Source: Caenimonas sedimenti (GTDB lineage Bacteria > Pseudomonadota > Gammaproteobacteria > Burkholderiales > Burkholderiaceae_C). From it: a DNA stretch of 64,000 nt. Below are positions 22,625 through 31,129 of the stretch, in pieces. The notes below the pieces were generated by a model. The model did no database searches, was not told the DNA's origin, and saw nothing but the letters and a program-made list of their open reading frames with translations. Location: the NCBI RefSeq assembly GCF_007833165.1, contig NZ_VOBQ01000003.1, positions 62,001-126,000 of the forward strand. The letters are read 5' to 3'. Position numbers and translations under genes: made by a program. Each line of letters starts with the position of its first letter. Positions within the stretch are counted from its first letter, which is position 1.

Positions 22625-24271
22625 ATGCCCAGCATTTTCGACCAGGACCTGCCGCGCAACGCGGCCAATTTCGCCGCCCTGTCGCCGCTGTCGTTCATCG
22701 AACGGGCCGCCGACGTGTATCCGGACCGGGTGGCGATTGTGCACGGGCCGCTGCGCCAGACCTGGAGCGAGACCTACACACGCTGCCGGCGGCTGGCCAG
22801 CGCGCTGCGGAAGGCAGGCCTGGGCAAGGGCGACACGGTCGCCGTGATGCTGCCGAACACTCCGCCGATGGTGGAAGCGCATTTCGGCATCCCGATGGCG
22901 GGCGCGGTGCTGAATGCGATGAATACGCGGCTCGATCCGGAAGCTGTCGCCTTCATGCTGGATCACGGCGAAGCCAAGGCGGTGATCGTCGACGTGGAGT
23001 TCGCGGGCGTGATGGCGAAGGCCATGGCCATGCGGAAGGACCAGGCTCCGCTGCTGGTGCTCGACGTGGAAGACGCGCTGTACACCGGCGCGGCACAGCG
23101 CATCGGCAGTGGAACCTACGAAGACTTCCTGGCGCAGGGCGACCCGGAATTCGCCTGGGAGCTCCCCGCGGACGAATGGGACGCCATCGCGCTCAACTAC
23201 ACGAGCGGCACCACCGGCAACCCCAAGGGCGTGGTCTACCACCACCGGGGCGCGGCCATCAATGCCATTTCGAACATCCTGGAATGGGACATGCCCAAGC
23301 ATCCCGTCTACATGTGGACGCTGCCCATGTTCCATTGCAACGGCTGGTGCTTCCCCTGGACGGTGGCGGCGCGCGCCGGCGTCAACGTCTGCCTGCGCAA
23401 GGTGGAGGCCCGCGCCATGGCCGATGCGATCCGCACCCACGGCGTCACCCACTACTGCGGCGCCCCGATCGTGCACGGCATGCTGGTGAACGCGCCGGAG
23501 GAGATCAAGGCCGGCCTGCCGCAAGGCGTGAAGGCGATGGTGGCCGGCGCCGCGCCACCGGCGTCGCTGATCGAGGGCATGGAGACGCTCGGCTTCGACC
23601 TCACGCACGTCTACGGCCTCACGGAGGTCTATGGCCCGGCCACGGCCTGCGCCAAGCATGAAGCGTGGGACGGCCTGGACATCGGCGAGCGCGCCCGCCT
23701 GAATGCGCGCCAGGGCGTGCGCTACCACCTGCAGCGCAGCGCCCGCGTGCTGGATCCGGAGACGATGAAGCCGGTGCCGCTGGACGGCGAGACCATGGGT
23801 GAGATCATGTTCCAGGGCAACATCACCATGAAGGGCTATCTCAAGAACCCCAAGGCCACGCAGGAAGCTTTCGCCGGCGGCTGGTACCGCACGGGCGACC
23901 TGGCGGTGCAGTACGCCGACGGCTACATCAAGATCAAGGACCGCAGCAAGGACATCATCATCTCGGGTGGCGAGAACATCTCGTCCATCGAGGTCGAGGA
24001 CGTGCTTTACCGCCATCCGGACGTGCTGGCCGCGGCGGTGGTGGCGAAGCCCGACGCGAAGTGGGGCGAAACGCCCTGTGCCTTCGTCGAGCTGAAGGCG
24101 GGCTCCACCCTGACGGCGGAAGCGGTGGTCGCGCACTGCAAGAAGCACCTGGCGGGCTTCAAGGTGCCGCGGGCGGTGGTCTTCGGCGAGCTGCCGAAAA
24201 CCTCCACGGGCAAGATCCAGAAGTTCGAGCTGCGCAAGCAGGCGGGTTCAGCCGCCGCGATCGACGTCTAG
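22625..24271 (+). CDS. Acyl-CoA synthetase (AMP-binding, medium/long-chain type)
   Basis: A 548-residue ATP-dependent acid:CoA ligase. The P-loop-like AMP-binding motif is NYTSGTTGNPKGVVYHHRG, preceded by core A3-type sequence; later motifs are THVYGLTEVYGPA, WYRTGDLAVQYADGYIKIKD and the C-terminal lysine motif LPKTSTGKIQKFELR. The segment MPMFHCNGWCFPWTVAARAG and the length match the fatty-acyl/3-methylmercaptopropionyl-CoA ligase (DmdB-like) group. Likely substrates are short to medium acyl chains; the exact one is not evident. It is divergent from dnaG by 76 bases, and its stop overlaps the end of the convergent binding-protein gene by 4 bases. Confidence 0.92.
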   Translation: MPSIFDQDLPRNAANFAALSPLSFIERAADVYPDRVAIVHGPLRQTWSETYTRCRRLASALRKAGLGKGDTVAVMLPNTPPMVEAHFGIPMAGAVLNAMNTRLDPEAVAFMLDHGEAKAVIVDVEFAGVMAKAMAMRKDQAPLLVLDVEDALYTGAAQRIGSGTYEDFLAQGDPEFAWELPADEWDAIALNYTSGTTGNPKGVVYHHRGAAINAISNILEWDMPKHPVYMWTLPMFHCNGWCFPWTVAARAGVNVCLRKVEARAMADAIRTHGVTHYCGAPIVHGMLVNAPEEIKAGLPQGVKAMVAGAAPPASLIEGMETLGFDLTHVYGLTEVYGPATACAKHEAWDGLDIGERARLNARQGVRYHLQRSARVLDPETMKPVPLDGETMGEIMFQGNITMKGYLKNPKATQEAFAGGWYRTGDLAVQYADGYIKIKDRSKDIIISGGENISSIEVEDVLYRHPDVLAAAVVAKPDAKWGETPCAFVELKAGSTLTAEAVVAHCKKHLAGFKVPRAVVFGELPKTSTGKIQKFELRKQAGSAAAIDV

Positions 24272-25245
24272 GTCTTGGCCGAGAGCCCCAGCTTCTCGAT
24301 CAGCACCTTTTCCTTCACGTACTGCTCGCGGATGAACTTCTCGTAGTCGGCGGAGTTCATGTAGATGACGGACTGGTCGTACTTCTCGAAGGAGGCCAGC
24401 ACCGCCGGATCATCCAGTGTCTTCTTGAATGCATCGTGCAGCTTGGTGCGCACGGCCACGTCCATGCCGGCCGGCCCGCCGATCCCGAAGGGCGAATCGG
24501 AGATGGTGTCGTAACCCAGTTCGTTGAGGGTAGGGATGTTGGGAAACCGCTTCGCCCGCTTCGACCCGTAGGTTGCAAGTAGCCGCGTGGAGCCAGCCTC
24601 GACGTGCGGTGCCCATCCGGTCGAGTCGCTTTGCGACATCACGTGGCCCCCGATCAGCGCCTGGAAGCCGTCGGCGAAGGCCTTGAAGGGCACGTGCTGC
24701 AACTTGATGCCAGCCTTGAACGCGAACTCTTCCATGGCAAGGTGGGGTGTGGTTCCGATGCCAGGCGTCGCATAGGACAGCTTGCCGGGATTGGCCTTGG
24801 CGTAGTCCACGTATTCCTTCACCGATTTGATCGGCGTGTCGCTCTTCACGACGAGCCCGAACGTGTAGCCTGTCAGGCAGGCGATGTAAGTGAAGTCCTT
24901 GAGCGGATCGAAGAGCATCTTCTGCATGTGCGGCAACCGCGCCACGCCAATCGTGAGCTGCGACAACGTGTAGCCGTCCGGTGGCGCTTTCACCAGATCG
25001 TTCGGGCCGAGCATGCCGCTGGCTCCAGCCTTGTTCTCGACGATGATGTCCCCGCCCATGTTCTTGGCCGCGCTCATGGCGATTGCGCGCAGGACGGCGT
25101 CGGTGGCGCCTCCGGCGAGCCAGGGACAGATCAGCTTGATCGGCCGTGCGGGAAAAGCCTGGCCGAAAGCGGGCAGCGCGACGGCGGCGGAGGCGGCAAG
25201 GCCGGCTTGCAGCACGCGGCGGCGTGAACGGTCGAGTTGGGGCAT
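24268..25245 (-). CDS. Tripartite tricarboxylate transporter substrate-binding protein (Bug/TctC)
   Basis: A 325-residue periplasmic binding protein of the Bug family, abundant in Burkholderiales. The N-terminus LDRSRRRVLQAGLAASAAVA looks like a Tat signal with cleavage near FGQAFPARPIK. The family signatures are PIKLICPWLAGGATDAVLRA and KAGASGMLGPNDLVKAPPDG, where the ligand carboxylate is held. No tctA/tctB membrane genes are nearby, as is common for Bug proteins. The ligand is probably a carboxylic acid but cannot be specified. Confidence 0.9.
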   Translation of the reverse strand: MPQLDRSRRRVLQAGLAASAAVALPAFGQAFPARPIKLICPWLAGGATDAVLRAIAMSAAKNMGGDIIVENKAGASGMLGPNDLVKAPPDGYTLSQLTIGVARLPHMQKMLFDPLKDFTYIACLTGYTFGLVVKSDTPIKSVKEYVDYAKANPGKLSYATPGIGTTPHLAMEEFAFKAGIKLQHVPFKAFADGFQALIGGHVMSQSDSTGWAPHVEAGSTRLLATYGSKRAKRFPNIPTLNELGYDTISDSPFGIGGPAGMDVAVRTKLHDAFKKTLDDPAVLASFEKYDQSVIYMNSADYEKFIREQYVKEKVLIEKLGLSAKT

Positions 25246-25401
25246 GGGAAATCTCCTGAGCCGTTGAATCTAGTGCACGGCGGGTCACCGCCCATGAGGG
25301 GAAAGCCTGAGGGCGGCTTCTGCACCGCAGGAGAGTGCGGGCCGCGGCTCCTCTGTAACAGTCCGAACCGCCCCGGCGCGCCACCCGGCATACTGCCCCG
25401 C

Positions 25402-26277
25402 ATGTCCCTGCTGAGTCCAACCGCCGCGCACGTGCTGGCCCATCCCGGTGAATTCACCCGGCGGGTGCTGAAAGGCTTCCGCAACAACCAGGGCCTGTTG
25501 CTTGCGGGCGCTGTCGCTTACTACGCGCTGCTTTCCGTGGTTCCGCTGCTGATCCTGGTCGTGATCGCCCTGTCGCATTGGGTCGACCAGGGCGAACTGC
25601 TGGAAACGCTGGGCCGTTACCTGGAGTGGCTGATGCCCGGCCAGTCGCGCGCCGTCGTCGGCGAGCTTTCCAACTTCGTCCAGCATCGCGACGTGATCGG
25701 CTGGGTGCTGCTGGGCACGATGCTCTTCTTCAGTTCGCTCGCTTTCACCGTGCTCGAGAAGGCGATGTCGGTCATCTTCCTGCACCGGATCGCCATCCGG
25801 CGGCGCCACTTCCTGCTCTCGGCCGTGCTGCCGTACCTCTACATCCTGTGCGTGGGGCTGGGGCTGCTGGTGGTGACTCTGGTGGCGGGAAGCTTGCAAG
25901 CCCTCGCGGACAACAACATCCATTTCCTGGGCCGCCAATGGTCACTCGAAGGCGTGTCGGGCGTGCTGCTCTATCTGCTCGGCCTGACAGGCGAGATCTT
26001 CGTGGTGGCGTCGATCTACATGGTCATGCCGGTGGGCAAGCTGTCGTGGCGGCATGCCTTGATCGGCGCCGTGACGGCTGCGCTGCTTTGGGAGATCACG
26101 CGGCACCTGCTGGTCTGGTACTTCGGCACCTTGTCGCAGGTGAGCGTGGTCTACGGATCGTTGACGACCGCGATCGTCGTGCTGTTCAGCCTGGAAATCG
26201 CGGCGACGCTGCTGCTGCTGGGTGCGCAGGTGATCTCGGAGTACGAAAGGATCGAACGGAAAAAGGACGCGGCCTGA
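25402..26277 (+). CDS. YihY/BrkB-family inner membrane protein
   Basis: A 291-residue protein of the YihY/virulence-factor BrkB family with about six membrane segments, for example LLAGAVAYYALLSVVPLLIL near the N-terminus and TTAIVVLFSLEIAATLLLLG near the end. The family was once annotated as RNase BN but is now regarded as membrane proteins of uncertain function. I chose the ATG at 25402 because the conserved N-terminal region begins there. Its stop codon lies in the loop of a hairpin that probably ends the convergent gamma-glutamyltransferase transcript. Confidence 0.88.
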   Translation: MSLLSPTAAHVLAHPGEFTRRVLKGFRNNQGLLLAGAVAYYALLSVVPLLILVVIALSHWVDQGELLETLGRYLEWLMPGQSRAVVGELSNFVQHRDVIGWVLLGTMLFFSSLAFTVLEKAMSVIFLHRIAIRRRHFLLSAVLPYLYILCVGLGLLVVTLVAGSLQALADNNIHFLGRQWSLEGVSGVLLYLLGLTGEIFVVASIYMVMPVGKLSWRHALIGAVTAALLWEITRHLLVWYFGTLSQVSVVYGSLTTAIVVLFSLEIAATLLLLGAQVISEYERIERKKDAA

Positions 26278-26290
26278 CAGGCCGCGTCCT
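26264..26290 (-). terminator. Terminator of the gamma-glutamyltransferase gene, inside the yihY 3' end
   Basis: An 11-bp perfect stem, AGGACGCGGCC and GGCCGCGTCCT, encloses the loop TGACA. Read on the minus strand the stem is followed by TTTTT, so it terminates the gene ending at 26298. On the plus strand no T run follows. The loop holds the TGA stop of yihY. Confidence 0.82.
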
Positions 26291-26297
26291 CGTCCGA

Positions 26298-28082
26298 CTA
26301 ATCCCCCATCACCACGCCTTCGCGGCGCGGGTCGGCGCCGCCGAAGAAGCCGGTGGGCGTGCGCTGGATGGCCTGCAGACCGCTTGTGAGATTCTGCTCG
26401 CGCACCTCGGCGCCGCGCGCGCGCAGCGCTTCCACCGTCGCGGGCGGGAAGCGCTTTTCCTCCAGCAGGCTCGGACCGTTGAGCGAGCCGAAGTTCGGCA
26501 GGTCGATGGCCTGCTGCGTGTTCAGGCCCCAGTTCAGGGTGCCGTAGAGCACTTTGGCCGTGTAGTGGATGATGAGCGCGCCGCCGGGGCTGCCGCCGCT
26601 CATCACGAGCTGGCCGTTGGACTTGTCGAACACCAGGGTGGGCGCCATCGAGGACCGCGGGCGCTTGCCCGGCTGCACCCGGTTGGCGATGGGCCGGCCC
26701 TGCGCATCGGCGGGGGCGAAGCTGAAGTCGGTGAGCTCGTTGTTGAGCAAGAAGCCCTTGACCATCTGGCGGGCGCCGAACTGGTCCTCGATTGTCGTGG
26801 TCATCGCGATCGCGTTACCGTACCCGTCGACGATGCTGATGTGCGAGGTGCCGTACTCAGGCTGGTCGGGGCTGGGACCGTACCGGCTCGTGCGCTGGCC
26901 GGGCGTGCCGGGCTGCGCCACCTTCATGCTCTGCGCGCCGATAGTGCGGGCGCGTGATGCCAGGTAGGCGGGGTCGAGCAGGCTCATCCAGCTGCCGCCG
27001 GGCGGCTGCACGAAGTCGGGGTCCCCCAGGTACTGGCCGCGGTCGGCGAAGGCGAGCCGCGACGCCTCGGTATAGAGGTGCAGCCAGTTCGCCGATGGCA
27101 GGCCGTTCTCGAGCGGAATCGCGTCGGCGTGGGCACTGGCAAGAATGCCCAGGATTTGCCCCACCGCGATGGCGCCCGAACTCGGTGGCGGGAAGCCGCA
27201 AACCCGGTAGTCCTTGCCGCGCGCCTTGTGGTCGTGGCAGATCGGTTCGCGCTTTTTCGGCTGGTACCCGGCCAGGTCGGCCATCGAGAGCTTGCCGGGG
27301 TTGGTGGGATGGCGCTGGACCTTGTCGACGATCGCCTGCGCGATCTCGCCTTCGTAGAACGCGCCCGAGCCTTCATTGGCGATGCGCCGCAGCACGGCCG
27401 CCAGCTCCGGATTGCGCAGGTTGAAGCCGACGTCACGCGCCTCACCATCCGGCTTGAAGAAATAGGCGGCGGCCACCGGATCCTTCTTCAGATGCGCGTC
27501 GGCCTTGGCCAGCGTGTTGAGGCGCGGACTCACCTTGAAGCCGCCTTCGGCCAACGTGATCGCGGGGGCGAACAGCGACGCCCACGGCAGCTTGCCGTAT
27601 TGCCTGTGCGCCACTTCCATCAGCCGCACGGTGCCTGGGGTGCCGACCGAGCGCCCCCCGACCACGCCGTCGTAGAAAGCCAGCGGCTTGCCATCGGCGC
27701 CGAGGAACAGCTTCTCGTCGGCGGCGGCCGGCGCCGTTTCGCGGCCATCGAAAGCTTCGACGTCCTTGCCGTTGAAATGCAGGAGGAAGGCGCCGCCGCC
27801 GATGCCGCTGGACTGCGGCTCGACCAGGGTCAGCACCATCTGCACGGCGATCGCCGCGTCGATGGCCGAACCGCCGGCCTTCAGCACCTGGTATCCCGCG
27901 TCGGTGGCCAGCGGATTGGCGGCCGCGACGGCGAACTTGCTCGTCGCCCATCCGGGCTTGGCGGTGATGCCGGAAGCGCCCTCCGGCTGCGTCGGCACGC
28001 TGTAGGCGAAGTTGCTGGGCGCGCTGGCGCAGGCGGCCAGCAGGCTGGCCGTGGCCAGCACGGTAAGGACATGGCGTCGCAT
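26298..28082 (-). CDS. ggt: Gamma-glutamyltransferase (glutathione hydrolase)
   Basis: A 594-residue N-terminal nucleophile hydrolase that removes the gamma-glutamyl group from glutathione and related peptides in the periplasm. It is made as one chain and cleaves itself before a Thr, which I place in EYGTSHISIVDGYGNAIA. Other signatures are SGIGGGAFLLHFNG, with the conserved Gly-rich loop, and MSGGSPGGALIIHYTAKVL near the end. The first 21 residues form a lipoprotein-type signal (LLAACASAP), so it may be anchored rather than free. The small gap to the upstream gene suggests its own promoter. Confidence 0.93.
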   Translation of the reverse strand: MRRHVLTVLATASLLAACASAPSNFAYSVPTQPEGASGITAKPGWATSKFAVAAANPLATDAGYQVLKAGGSAIDAAIAVQMVLTLVEPQSSGIGGGAFLLHFNGKDVEAFDGRETAPAAADEKLFLGADGKPLAFYDGVVGGRSVGTPGTVRLMEVAHRQYGKLPWASLFAPAITLAEGGFKVSPRLNTLAKADAHLKKDPVAAAYFFKPDGEARDVGFNLRNPELAAVLRRIANEGSGAFYEGEIAQAIVDKVQRHPTNPGKLSMADLAGYQPKKREPICHDHKARGKDYRVCGFPPPSSGAIAVGQILGILASAHADAIPLENGLPSANWLHLYTEASRLAFADRGQYLGDPDFVQPPGGSWMSLLDPAYLASRARTIGAQSMKVAQPGTPGQRTSRYGPSPDQPEYGTSHISIVDGYGNAIAMTTTIEDQFGARQMVKGFLLNNELTDFSFAPADAQGRPIANRVQPGKRPRSSMAPTLVFDKSNGQLVMSGGSPGGALIIHYTAKVLYGTLNWGLNTQQAIDLPNFGSLNGPSLLEEKRFPPATVEALRARGAEVREQNLTSGLQAIQRTPTGFFGGADPRREGVVMGD

Positions 28083-28177
28083 CGTTTCTCCTTGGCTCTC
28101 TCGTGTGGTTGTGCACGCGCGGCGGTGACGCGTGTGCAGCCACTATAGAGCGGCCGGGAAGGCACTGCCAGCAGGTG

Positions 28178-28876
28178 CTACCAGGGCGCCTTGCGCCAGT
28201 AGGTGGTGTAGCACTCGCCGTCGAGGCAGAGCATCGGGTCGCGGTTCTTCGGGTGATTGCGCTTTTGCAGCTGGTAGGTGCTGACCTGGCCGGAGCGCGA
28301 GTGCGCCGTGATCGAGGTGGCGGTGGCGGTCCAGCGGCCGGAGTCGCCGCTCGAGCCGGAGGTGCCGCCCCAGGCGCCGCCGCCGTACGCCGAGGCGCTG
28401 CGCTCCGAGCCGTAGGTATAGCTGCCGTCCGCGCGGAGTTCGAAGCAGGCGGAGCTCTGCGAGCCGCCCCCGGCGTTGGCCGTGAAGCTCGACGACTTGC
28501 ACCACTTTCCGACGAGGTCGCCGGCACCGCCGCCGCTGCCACCGCCGCGCCCCTGCGCCGCTTGCGGCGCCGCCGCGATGGTGCCGCGCGAGAAGGTGAC
28601 CATGCCTGGCAACTGTCCGCCCGCCACCATCAACTGGCCGCCCTGGACCTGGAATTGGTACATCGCGACCTCGCCCTGGTCTTCCACCAGCAGCATGTTG
28701 CCTTTCACCTGGTAGCGGATCGGCCGCCCATCGACCTGTCCTCCGCCTTTGCCGTCGAAGGTGGCGTTGACACGCTGGCCATCGACCAGGGCGGTCCACG
28801 ACCCGGTGAGCGCGGCGTCGGCCCAAGCGAGGGTTGCCGCGCAGGCGATGGCTGCGATGACGGAGCGAAGGAGCAT
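28178..28876 (-). CDS. Predicted secreted protein with Gly/Ser-rich middle, function unknown
   Basis: A 232-residue protein with a Sec signal (MLLRSVIAAIACAATLAWAD). The N-terminal half, LTGSWTALVDGQRVNATFDG and YQVKGNMLLVEDQGEVAMYQ, looks like a small beta-barrel that binds a ligand. A Gly/Ala/Ser-rich linker follows. The C-terminal domain begins LVGKWCKSSSFTANAG and ends DPMLCLDGECYTTYWRKAPW, with four cysteines that may form two disulfides. I do not recognise a named function. The upstream ATG in frame at 28909 would lack a clean signal, so I chose 28876. Confidence 0.7.
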   Translation of the reverse strand: MLLRSVIAAIACAATLAWADAALTGSWTALVDGQRVNATFDGKGGGQVDGRPIRYQVKGNMLLVEDQGEVAMYQFQVQGGQLMVAGGQLPGMVTFSRGTIAAAPQAAQGRGGGSGGGAGDLVGKWCKSSSFTANAGGGSQSSACFELRADGSYTYGSERSASAYGGGAWGGTSGSSGDSGRWTATATSITAHSRSGQVSTYQLQKRNHPKNRDPMLCLDGECYTTYWRKAPW

Positions 28877-28954
28877 GGCGGTCCCCGGCGGAGGTGCAAG
28901 TCTTCGCACTCTAATCCGACGGGGCGATGCCCGCCATGGGCCGAACGCGGGGAC

Positions 28955-29713
28955 TTACTTGGGGGCCAGGCGGATGGCGCCGTCGAGGCGGATCACTTCG
29001 CCGTTGAGCATGTCGTTCTCGAAGATGTGCTTCGCCAGTTTGGCGTAGTCTTCGGGCGTGCCCAGGCGGGAGGGGAAAGGGACGCTGGCCGCGAGCGAAT
29101 CCTGCACTTCCTTGGGCATGCCGAACATCATGGGCGTACCGAAGATGCCGGGGGCGATGGTCATGTTGCGGATGCCGTTGCGCGCGAGGTCGCGCGCGAT
29201 GGGCAGCGTCATGCCGACGATGCCGCCCTTGGAGGCGCTGTACGCCGCCTGGCCGATCTGGCCGTCATAAGCCGCGACCGAAGCGGTGGAGATCATGCAG
29301 CCGCGTTCGCCGGTGGCTTCGGGCTCGTTCTTGCACATGGCGTCGGCCGCCAGGCGGATCATGTTGAAGCTGCCGATCAGGTTGACCGTGATCGTCTTGG
29401 AGTAAACGGCCAGGCTGTGGGCGCCGTTGCGGCCCACGGTCTTCTCGGCCGGCGCGATGCCGGCGCAATTGACCAGCCCCATCAGCTTGCCCATGGAAAC
29501 GGCCTTCGCCACCACGGCCTGGCCATCGGCCTCCTGGCTGACGTCGCACTTGACGAAGGCGCCGCCGATGTCCTTGGCGATGGCTTCGCCCTTTTCCACC
29601 TGCATGTCGGCGATGACGACCTTGCCGCCGTTGGCAGCCAGCATGCGCGCCGTGCCTTCGCCGAGGCCGGAGGCCCCGCCGGTGACGATAAAGACCTTGC
29701 CTTGGATTTCCAT
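28955..29713 (-). CDS. Short-chain dehydrogenase, 3-hydroxyacyl-CoA dehydrogenase type 2-like
   Basis: A 252-residue NAD-dependent SDR. The cofactor loop is [18 protein letters not shown], followed by [18 protein letters not shown], the catalytic Ser in [17 protein letters not shown] and the YSASKGG motif. The pattern, including [20 protein letters not shown] and [16 protein letters not shown], matches the HSD10-like enzymes that oxidise 3-hydroxyacyl-CoA in branched-chain amino acid or fatty acid breakdown. A perfect 16-bp palindrome 21 bases upstream of the start could be its operator. Confidence 0.9.
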   Translation of the reverse strand: MEIQGKVFIVTGGASGLGEGTARMLAANGGKVVIADMQVEKGEAIAKDIGGAFVKCDVSQEADGQAVVAKAVSMGKLMGLVNCAGIAPAEKTVGRNGAHSLAVYSKTITVNLIGSFNMIRLAADAMCKNEPEATGERGCMISTASVAAYDGQIGQAAYSASKGGIVGMTLPIARDLARNGIRNMTIAPGIFGTPMMFGMPKEVQDSLAASVPFPSRLGTPEDYAKLAKHIFENDMLNGEVIRLDGAIRLAPK

Positions 29714-29734
29714 GTTCTCGCTCCAGGAGTGACG

Positions 29735-29750
29735 TTGACGTTAACGTCAA
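29735..29750. promoter_or_regulatory. Perfect 16-bp palindrome upstream of SDR gene, candidate operator
   Basis: The sequence TTGACGTTAACGTCAA is a perfect palindrome, 21 bases before the SDR start on the minus strand. It resembles operators described for MerR-family LiuR regulators of branched-chain and acyl-CoA catabolism, which fits the likely enzyme. The regulator is not in this window, so the assignment is inference. Confidence 0.55.
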
Positions 29751-29765
29751 TTATCGCAAACGAAA

Positions 29766-29785
29766 AAGCCCGCTTGCGCGGGCTT
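29766..29785 (-). terminator. Terminator after the iron-binding protein gene
   Basis: The inverted repeat AAGCCCGC / GCGGGCTT with loop TTGC lies 42 bases beyond the stop of the iron-binding protein. On the minus strand it is followed by a T run (CTTTTTCG). It also separates that gene from the SDR operator region. Confidence 0.8.
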
Positions 29786-29810
29786 CCTGGATCCCCGCCT
29801 GCACGGGACG
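29786..29810. repeat. REP-like repeat, copy A (degenerate)
   Basis: The segment CCTGGATCCCCGCCTGCACG matches the copy at 33949-33973 in all but one position over 22 bases. Here the right arm is altered so the hairpin is imperfect. It lies between the terminator and the iron-binding protein gene. Confidence 0.6.
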
Positions 29811-29827
29811 ACCTCACCATCGCGAGG

Positions 29828-30865
29828 TCACTTGAACCCGACGCGGTCCAGCATCTGTTGGACTTTGACGGTGTTCGCGCCAACCGCCGCCAGTGGAATC
29901 GTCTCCGACTTGAAGTCGCCGCCGCCGCTCATGGCCTGCAGGGCGGGGTTGGCGACCTTCACGCCCTTCGCGGTGGGCCATTCGTTGTTGCCGTTGGCGA
30001 AGTAGTTCTGGGCATCCGGGCTCGCCAGGTATTCGAGGAATTTCACGGCGGCGGCGGTGTTCTTCGCATTCTTCGCGACGGCGCCGCCGGCGATGTTCAG
30101 GTGCGTGCCCCAGGTCGCCTGGTTGGGGAACACGACGCCGACACGCTCCATCAGCGCCTTGTCGTCCGGATTGGAAGAGCGCAGCAGCCGGGCAATGTAG
30201 TAGCTGTTGCTCACGGCGATCTGGCACTCACCGGCGCCGACGGCCTTGATCTGGTCGGTATCGCCGCCCTTGGGGTCGCGCGCCATGTTGGTGACGATGC
30301 CCTTCAGCCAGGCCTCCGCCTTCTGCTCGCCCAGATGCTCTGTGACGGCGCCGAACAGCGAAAGGTTGTACGGGTGCGAACCGGAACGCAGGCAGACCTT
30401 GCCCTTGTTCTTGGCATCCGCCAGTTCCTCGTAGGTGTCCACGTCCTCGCGCTTCACCTTGATCTTGTCGTACACCACCACGCGGGCGCGGGTGGAGAAG
30501 CCGAACCAGCTCGTGCCGTCGGCGCCGGCCACACCGCGGTACTGGGCGGGGATGGCTTCTTCCAGCGCCTTCGACTTGATGGGCTTGAAAAGGCCGTCGA
30601 CTTCACCCTTGTACAGGCGCGCGGCATCGACCAGCAGGATCACGTCGGCCGGGGAGGCGGTACCTTCCGCCTTCAGGCGCGCGAGGATGCCGGCGTCGTC
30701 CGCATCGACGCGGTTGATCTTGATGCCGGTCGCCTTCGTGAAGTTGGCGTAGAGGGCTTCGTCGGTCGAGTAGTGGCGAGCCGAGTAGAGATTCAGGACC
30801 TGGTCCTGGGCCAGAACAGGCGCGGCGGCAACGAGCAATGCGAGGGAGAGGGCCTTGGCAAACAT
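29828..30865 (-). CDS. Fe(3+) ABC transporter substrate-binding protein
   Basis: A 345-residue periplasmic ferric-ion binding protein of the FbpA/FutA group. A Sec signal (KALSLALLVAAAPVLAQDQV) precedes LNLYSARHYSTDEALYANF. The pair of tyrosines in VSNSYYIARLLRS aligns with the iron-coordinating tyrosines of FbpA. Other blocks are HPYNLSLFGAVTEHLGEQKA and NQATWGTHLNIAGGAVAKNA. I chose the ATG at 30865, which gives a standard signal; the longer frame starts in the promoter area. No permease or ATPase gene is adjacent, so it must use partners elsewhere. A Fur-like box lies just upstream. Confidence 0.93.
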   Translation of the reverse strand: MFAKALSLALLVAAAPVLAQDQVLNLYSARHYSTDEALYANFTKATGIKINRVDADDAGILARLKAEGTASPADVILLVDAARLYKGEVDGLFKPIKSKALEEAIPAQYRGVAGADGTSWFGFSTRARVVVYDKIKVKREDVDTYEELADAKNKGKVCLRSGSHPYNLSLFGAVTEHLGEQKAEAWLKGIVTNMARDPKGGDTDQIKAVGAGECQIAVSNSYYIARLLRSSNPDDKALMERVGVVFPNQATWGTHLNIAGGAVAKNAKNTAAAVKFLEYLASPDAQNYFANGNNEWPTAKGVKVANPALQAMSGGGDFKSETIPLAAVGANTVKVQQMLDRVGFK

Positions 30866-30904
30866 GAGGATTCCTGCGATGGGATGCGCGAATGATACGG
30901 CAAA

Positions 30905-30919
30905 CACGAATCATTCTCA
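30905..30919 (-). promoter_or_regulatory. Fur-like box upstream of the iron-binding protein gene
   Basis: On the minus strand TGAGAATGATTCGTG matches the 7-1-7 Fur consensus at about 9 of 14 positions, with the left half nearly perfect. It sits 40 bases upstream of the start of an iron-uptake gene, where a Fur operator is expected. This is a weak match supported by context. Confidence 0.45.
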
Positions 30920-30951
30920 ATCGTATAGCTGGCGTGCAAGCGCAATAAAAA

Positions 30952-30977
30952 AGCCTCCAGTCTTGCGACTGGAGGCT
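30952..30977 (-). terminator. Rho-independent terminator (minus strand), probably of the phasin gene
   Basis: An 11-bp perfect stem AGCCTCCAGTC / GACTGGAGGCT with loop TTGC is followed on the minus strand by a T run (GGCTTTTTTATTG). It is 150 bases after the phasin stop. The intervening sequence 30978-31129 holds no gene that I can support, so the phasin message would have a long 3' tail. Confidence 0.85.
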
Positions 30978-31129
30978 GAAGGATCCCTGAACCGTTGAGG
31001 TGTCGAAAGGACCCGAGGAGACAACCTGAAGAACTCAAGGTTCGAGTGAACCGAGTATCCGATAGACGCTCCCTGAGCTGTAGAGTTCCGACTCCAGGAA
31101 GCTGGAGCCGGAGCCTGCTAGTTCAAGAT

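Noticed and set aside
20527-23661. A 1044-codon plus-strand frame across dnaG and the acyl-CoA ligase gene.
   Set aside because: It is antisense to DnaG and out of frame with the ligase; composition is that of a shadow.
30978-31129. Possible small RNA between the terminator and the phasin stop.
   Set aside because: No promoter or distinct structure could be supported; it is more simply the phasin 3' tail.
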